Below are positions 62,886 to 64,000 of a DNA stretch of 64,000 nucleotides, piece by piece. Origin of the DNA: Pararhizobium mangrovi (lineage in GTDB: Bacteria; Pseudomonadota; Alphaproteobacteria; Rhizobiales; Rhizobiaceae); assembly GCF_006516965.1 (NCBI RefSeq), contig NZ_VHLH01000002.1, positions 1 to 64,000 on the forward strand, given 5' to 3'. How positions within the stretch are numbered: the stretch's first letter is position 1; the number at the start of each line of letters is the position of its first letter. The notes below the pieces were generated by a model. It did no database searches and had not been told where the DNA came from. It saw only the letters and a list, made by a program, of their open reading frames with translations. Made by a program: the position numbers and the translations under genes.

Positions 62886-63812
62886 TCACCAGACGAGCGA
62901 GGCATCCGCGTCGATGGCGATGCCATGCGCGGAAAGGCCGGCACGGAGCCATTCGACGAATGCGGCACAGATCGGGTCGTCGTCGAAGGCGTGCGGGGCG
63001 ACGACGTAATAGGCGCCCTGTGCTGCGATCGATGTCGGGAAGGGACGAACCAGGGTTCCCTTGGCGAGCGCGGTCGAGGCGATGAGATTGTCGCCGATGA
63101 CGACGCCCTGTCCGGCGATCGCTGCGGCCATCGCCAGATTGACGTCGGCGAATTCGATGCCGGTTCGCGCGGCGATCCCGGTGACCTTCGCGCTCGCCAG
63201 CCATCGCGGCCAGTCCTTCTGACCCTCGATATGCAGGAGCGGAAAGCGAGCGAGATCGCGCGGCTTGCGGAGCCCCTTCTGCAGCAGCATCGGACTGCAG
63301 ACCGGGGAGAATTGCAGGTCCGCGATCCGTTCGATCCACATGTCCGGCCAGTCTCCCTGACCGTAGGCGATGAAGATGTCGACGTTCGACTGCGTGACTT
63401 CGCCGAGCACGCGCGGCATTGCGATCTTCAGTTTTACGCGCGGGTGGGCCGCTATGAAGCTCGCGATGTTGGGGCAAAGCCAGTACGTCGCGAAACCCGG
63501 TGAACAGCTTATCGTCAGTGGACCGGAAAGGTCCGGGCCCGATACGCTTTCGCGCGCTCGCGTCAGGATGCGAAACGCGCTGCGGATCTCGCCGGCATAC
63601 CGTTCGCCCTCCGCCGTCAGCGCGATGCCGCGCTGCTTCTTCTCGACCAGCGCGATGCCGAGTTCGTCTTCGAGAAAACGGAGTTGGTGGCTGACCGCGC
63701 TGCTCGTGAGAAGAAGTTCTTCCGCCGCATGGCGAACGGAGCCGAGCCGCGCCACGGCCTCGAGCGCTCTCAGTGCTTTGATCGAGGGAAGACTGGGCAC
63801 CCCCGCCTCCAT
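62886..63812 (-). CDS. LysR-family transcriptional regulator (GcvA-like)
   Basis: A 308-residue LysR protein. The N-terminal HTH covers about residues 10-68 (SIKALRALEAVARLGSVRHA, TSSAVSHQLRFLEDELGIAL). An effector domain with LTISCSPGFATYWLCPNIAS, typical of the GcvA/AmpR branch, follows. It lies 137 bases upstream of the guanidino-enzyme operon on the same strand and divergent from a probable M20 peptidase gene, so it probably controls one or both. The ATG at 63812 is chosen because HTH similarity begins just after it; the frame continues to 63998 without family character. Confidence 0.92.
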   Translation of the reverse strand: MEAGVPSLPSIKALRALEAVARLGSVRHAAEELLLTSSAVSHQLRFLEDELGIALVEKKQRGIALTAEGERYAGEIRSAFRILTRARESVSGPDLSGPLTISCSPGFATYWLCPNIASFIAAHPRVKLKIAMPRVLGEVTQSNVDIFIAYGQGDWPDMWIERIADLQFSPVCSPMLLQKGLRKPRDLARFPLLHIEGQKDWPRWLASAKVTGIAARTGIEFADVNLAMAAAIAGQGVVIGDNLIASTALAKGTLVRPFPTSIAAQGAYYVVAPHAFDDDPICAAFVEWLRAGLSAHGIAIDADASLVW

Positions 63813-63901
63813 ACGTGAATTTTGTTCCGTCCCGGATGGAAGAGAACTCACTTTAACGGAATTGATTTCATGCTTTGCTTGCACAGGCAAGGAGATGCCT
63901 G

Positions 63902-64000
63902 ATGACGGCAAAGGCGTTCGCACACGGCTGGATCGACGAAAACCGGCCTCGATGGTCGGAATGGAACCGAACCATCTGGGAGTTCGGGGAAACCGCATGG
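63902..64000 (+). CDS. Partial gene, probable M20-family amidohydrolase/peptidase N-terminus
   Basis: The first 33 codons of a gene running off the window. AAGGAG (63889-63894) is seven bases before the ATG. The visible peptide, HGWIDENRPRWSEWNRTIWE then FGETAW, resembles the N-terminus of AbgB-like M20D amidohydrolases, where I-W-x-x-A/G-E-x-x marks the first helix; such enzymes cleave amide bonds in N-acyl amino acids or p-aminobenzoyl-glutamate. A TTGC-N8-GCAA inverted repeat (63875-63890) overlaps the ribosome binding site and could be an operator for the divergent LysR regulator. With so little sequence the family call is tentative. Confidence 0.55.
   Translation, partial: MTAKAFAHGWIDENRPRWSEWNRTIWEFGETAW

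Overview
The window is a high-GC alphaproteobacterial chromosome segment, most likely from the order Hyphomicrobiales (rhizobial relatives). The evidence is the combination of a full-length cyclic beta-1,2-glucan synthase (NdvB/ChvB type, 2838 residues), a 2348-residue membrane-anchored coiled-coil protein resembling the growth pole ring protein GPR/RgsE, the cell-cycle kinase CckA, a single-cysteine DksA and a LpiA/MprF-type lysyl-phosphatidylglycerol synthase. I cannot place it to genus from sequence alone. No rRNA, tRNA, CRISPR array, intact insertion sequence or prophage is seen, so this looks like ordinary core chromosome with a few accessory patches.

Layout. 1-7.4 kb: small housekeeping and stress genes (Nudix hydrolase, aldo/keto reductase, a 51-residue DUF3096 membrane protein, macrodomain protein, DUF924, DUF1194 vWA-like protein, a GlxA-type AraC regulator, a 1-Cys peroxiredoxin, a phasin-like protein and an entericidin lipoprotein). 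Three copies of one short intergenic repeat lie here at gene 3' ends; one copy is a perfect 26-bp inverted repeat. 7.4-14 kb: cobyric acid synthase, MprF and a DegP-type periplasmic protease. 14.2-22.7 kb: ndvB, followed by the decayed remains of an IS630-family transposase. 23.4-30.5 kb: the giant GPR/RgsE-like gene. 30.8-34.6 kb: a divergent run of an Hpt phosphotransfer protein, a 2Fe-2S ferredoxin, a ferredoxin-NADP reductase and the folate genes folP-folB-folK. 34.6-38 kb: ycjX-ycjF and a secreted protein. 38.2-43.3 kb: dksA, a FliO-like membrane protein, cckA and an OmpA-type lipoprotein. 43.3-46.8 kb: pseudouridine catabolism (psuK-psuG) and xylA. 47.1-49.2 kb: a LysR regulator, a cupin and a tautomerase. 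49.4-56.7 kb: an Fnr-type regulator next to a complete cytochrome bd module, with cydABX and a small Cys-rich gene on one strand and cydDC divergent on the other, the two halves separated by a perfect FNR/FixK box. 56.8-64 kb: an apparent guanidino-compound or polyamine locus made of an agmatinase-family ureohydrolase, a complete Pot-type ABC importer with a Tat-type signal on its binding protein, a DDAH/amidinotransferase-fold enzyme, a LysR regulator and the start of a probable M20 peptidase running off the end.

How the parts connect. Several envelope and cell-cycle functions sit together: NdvB makes the periplasmic glucan, the GPR-like protein would organise polar growth, CckA heads the CtrA phosphorelay, and a CtrA-like motif lies between the GPR-like gene and the Hpt gene. 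The bd oxidase region is a compact oxygen-responsive unit in which the regulator gene, its likely binding box, the oxidase subunits and the assembly transporter are all adjacent. I did not find a clearly undescribed multi-gene system. The most promising leads are the guanidino locus with its two mechanistically different C-N hydrolases, the small Cys-rich protein encoded after cydABX, the repeat that abuts stop codons, the LysR operator pair, and an orphan intrinsic terminator upstream of cckA.
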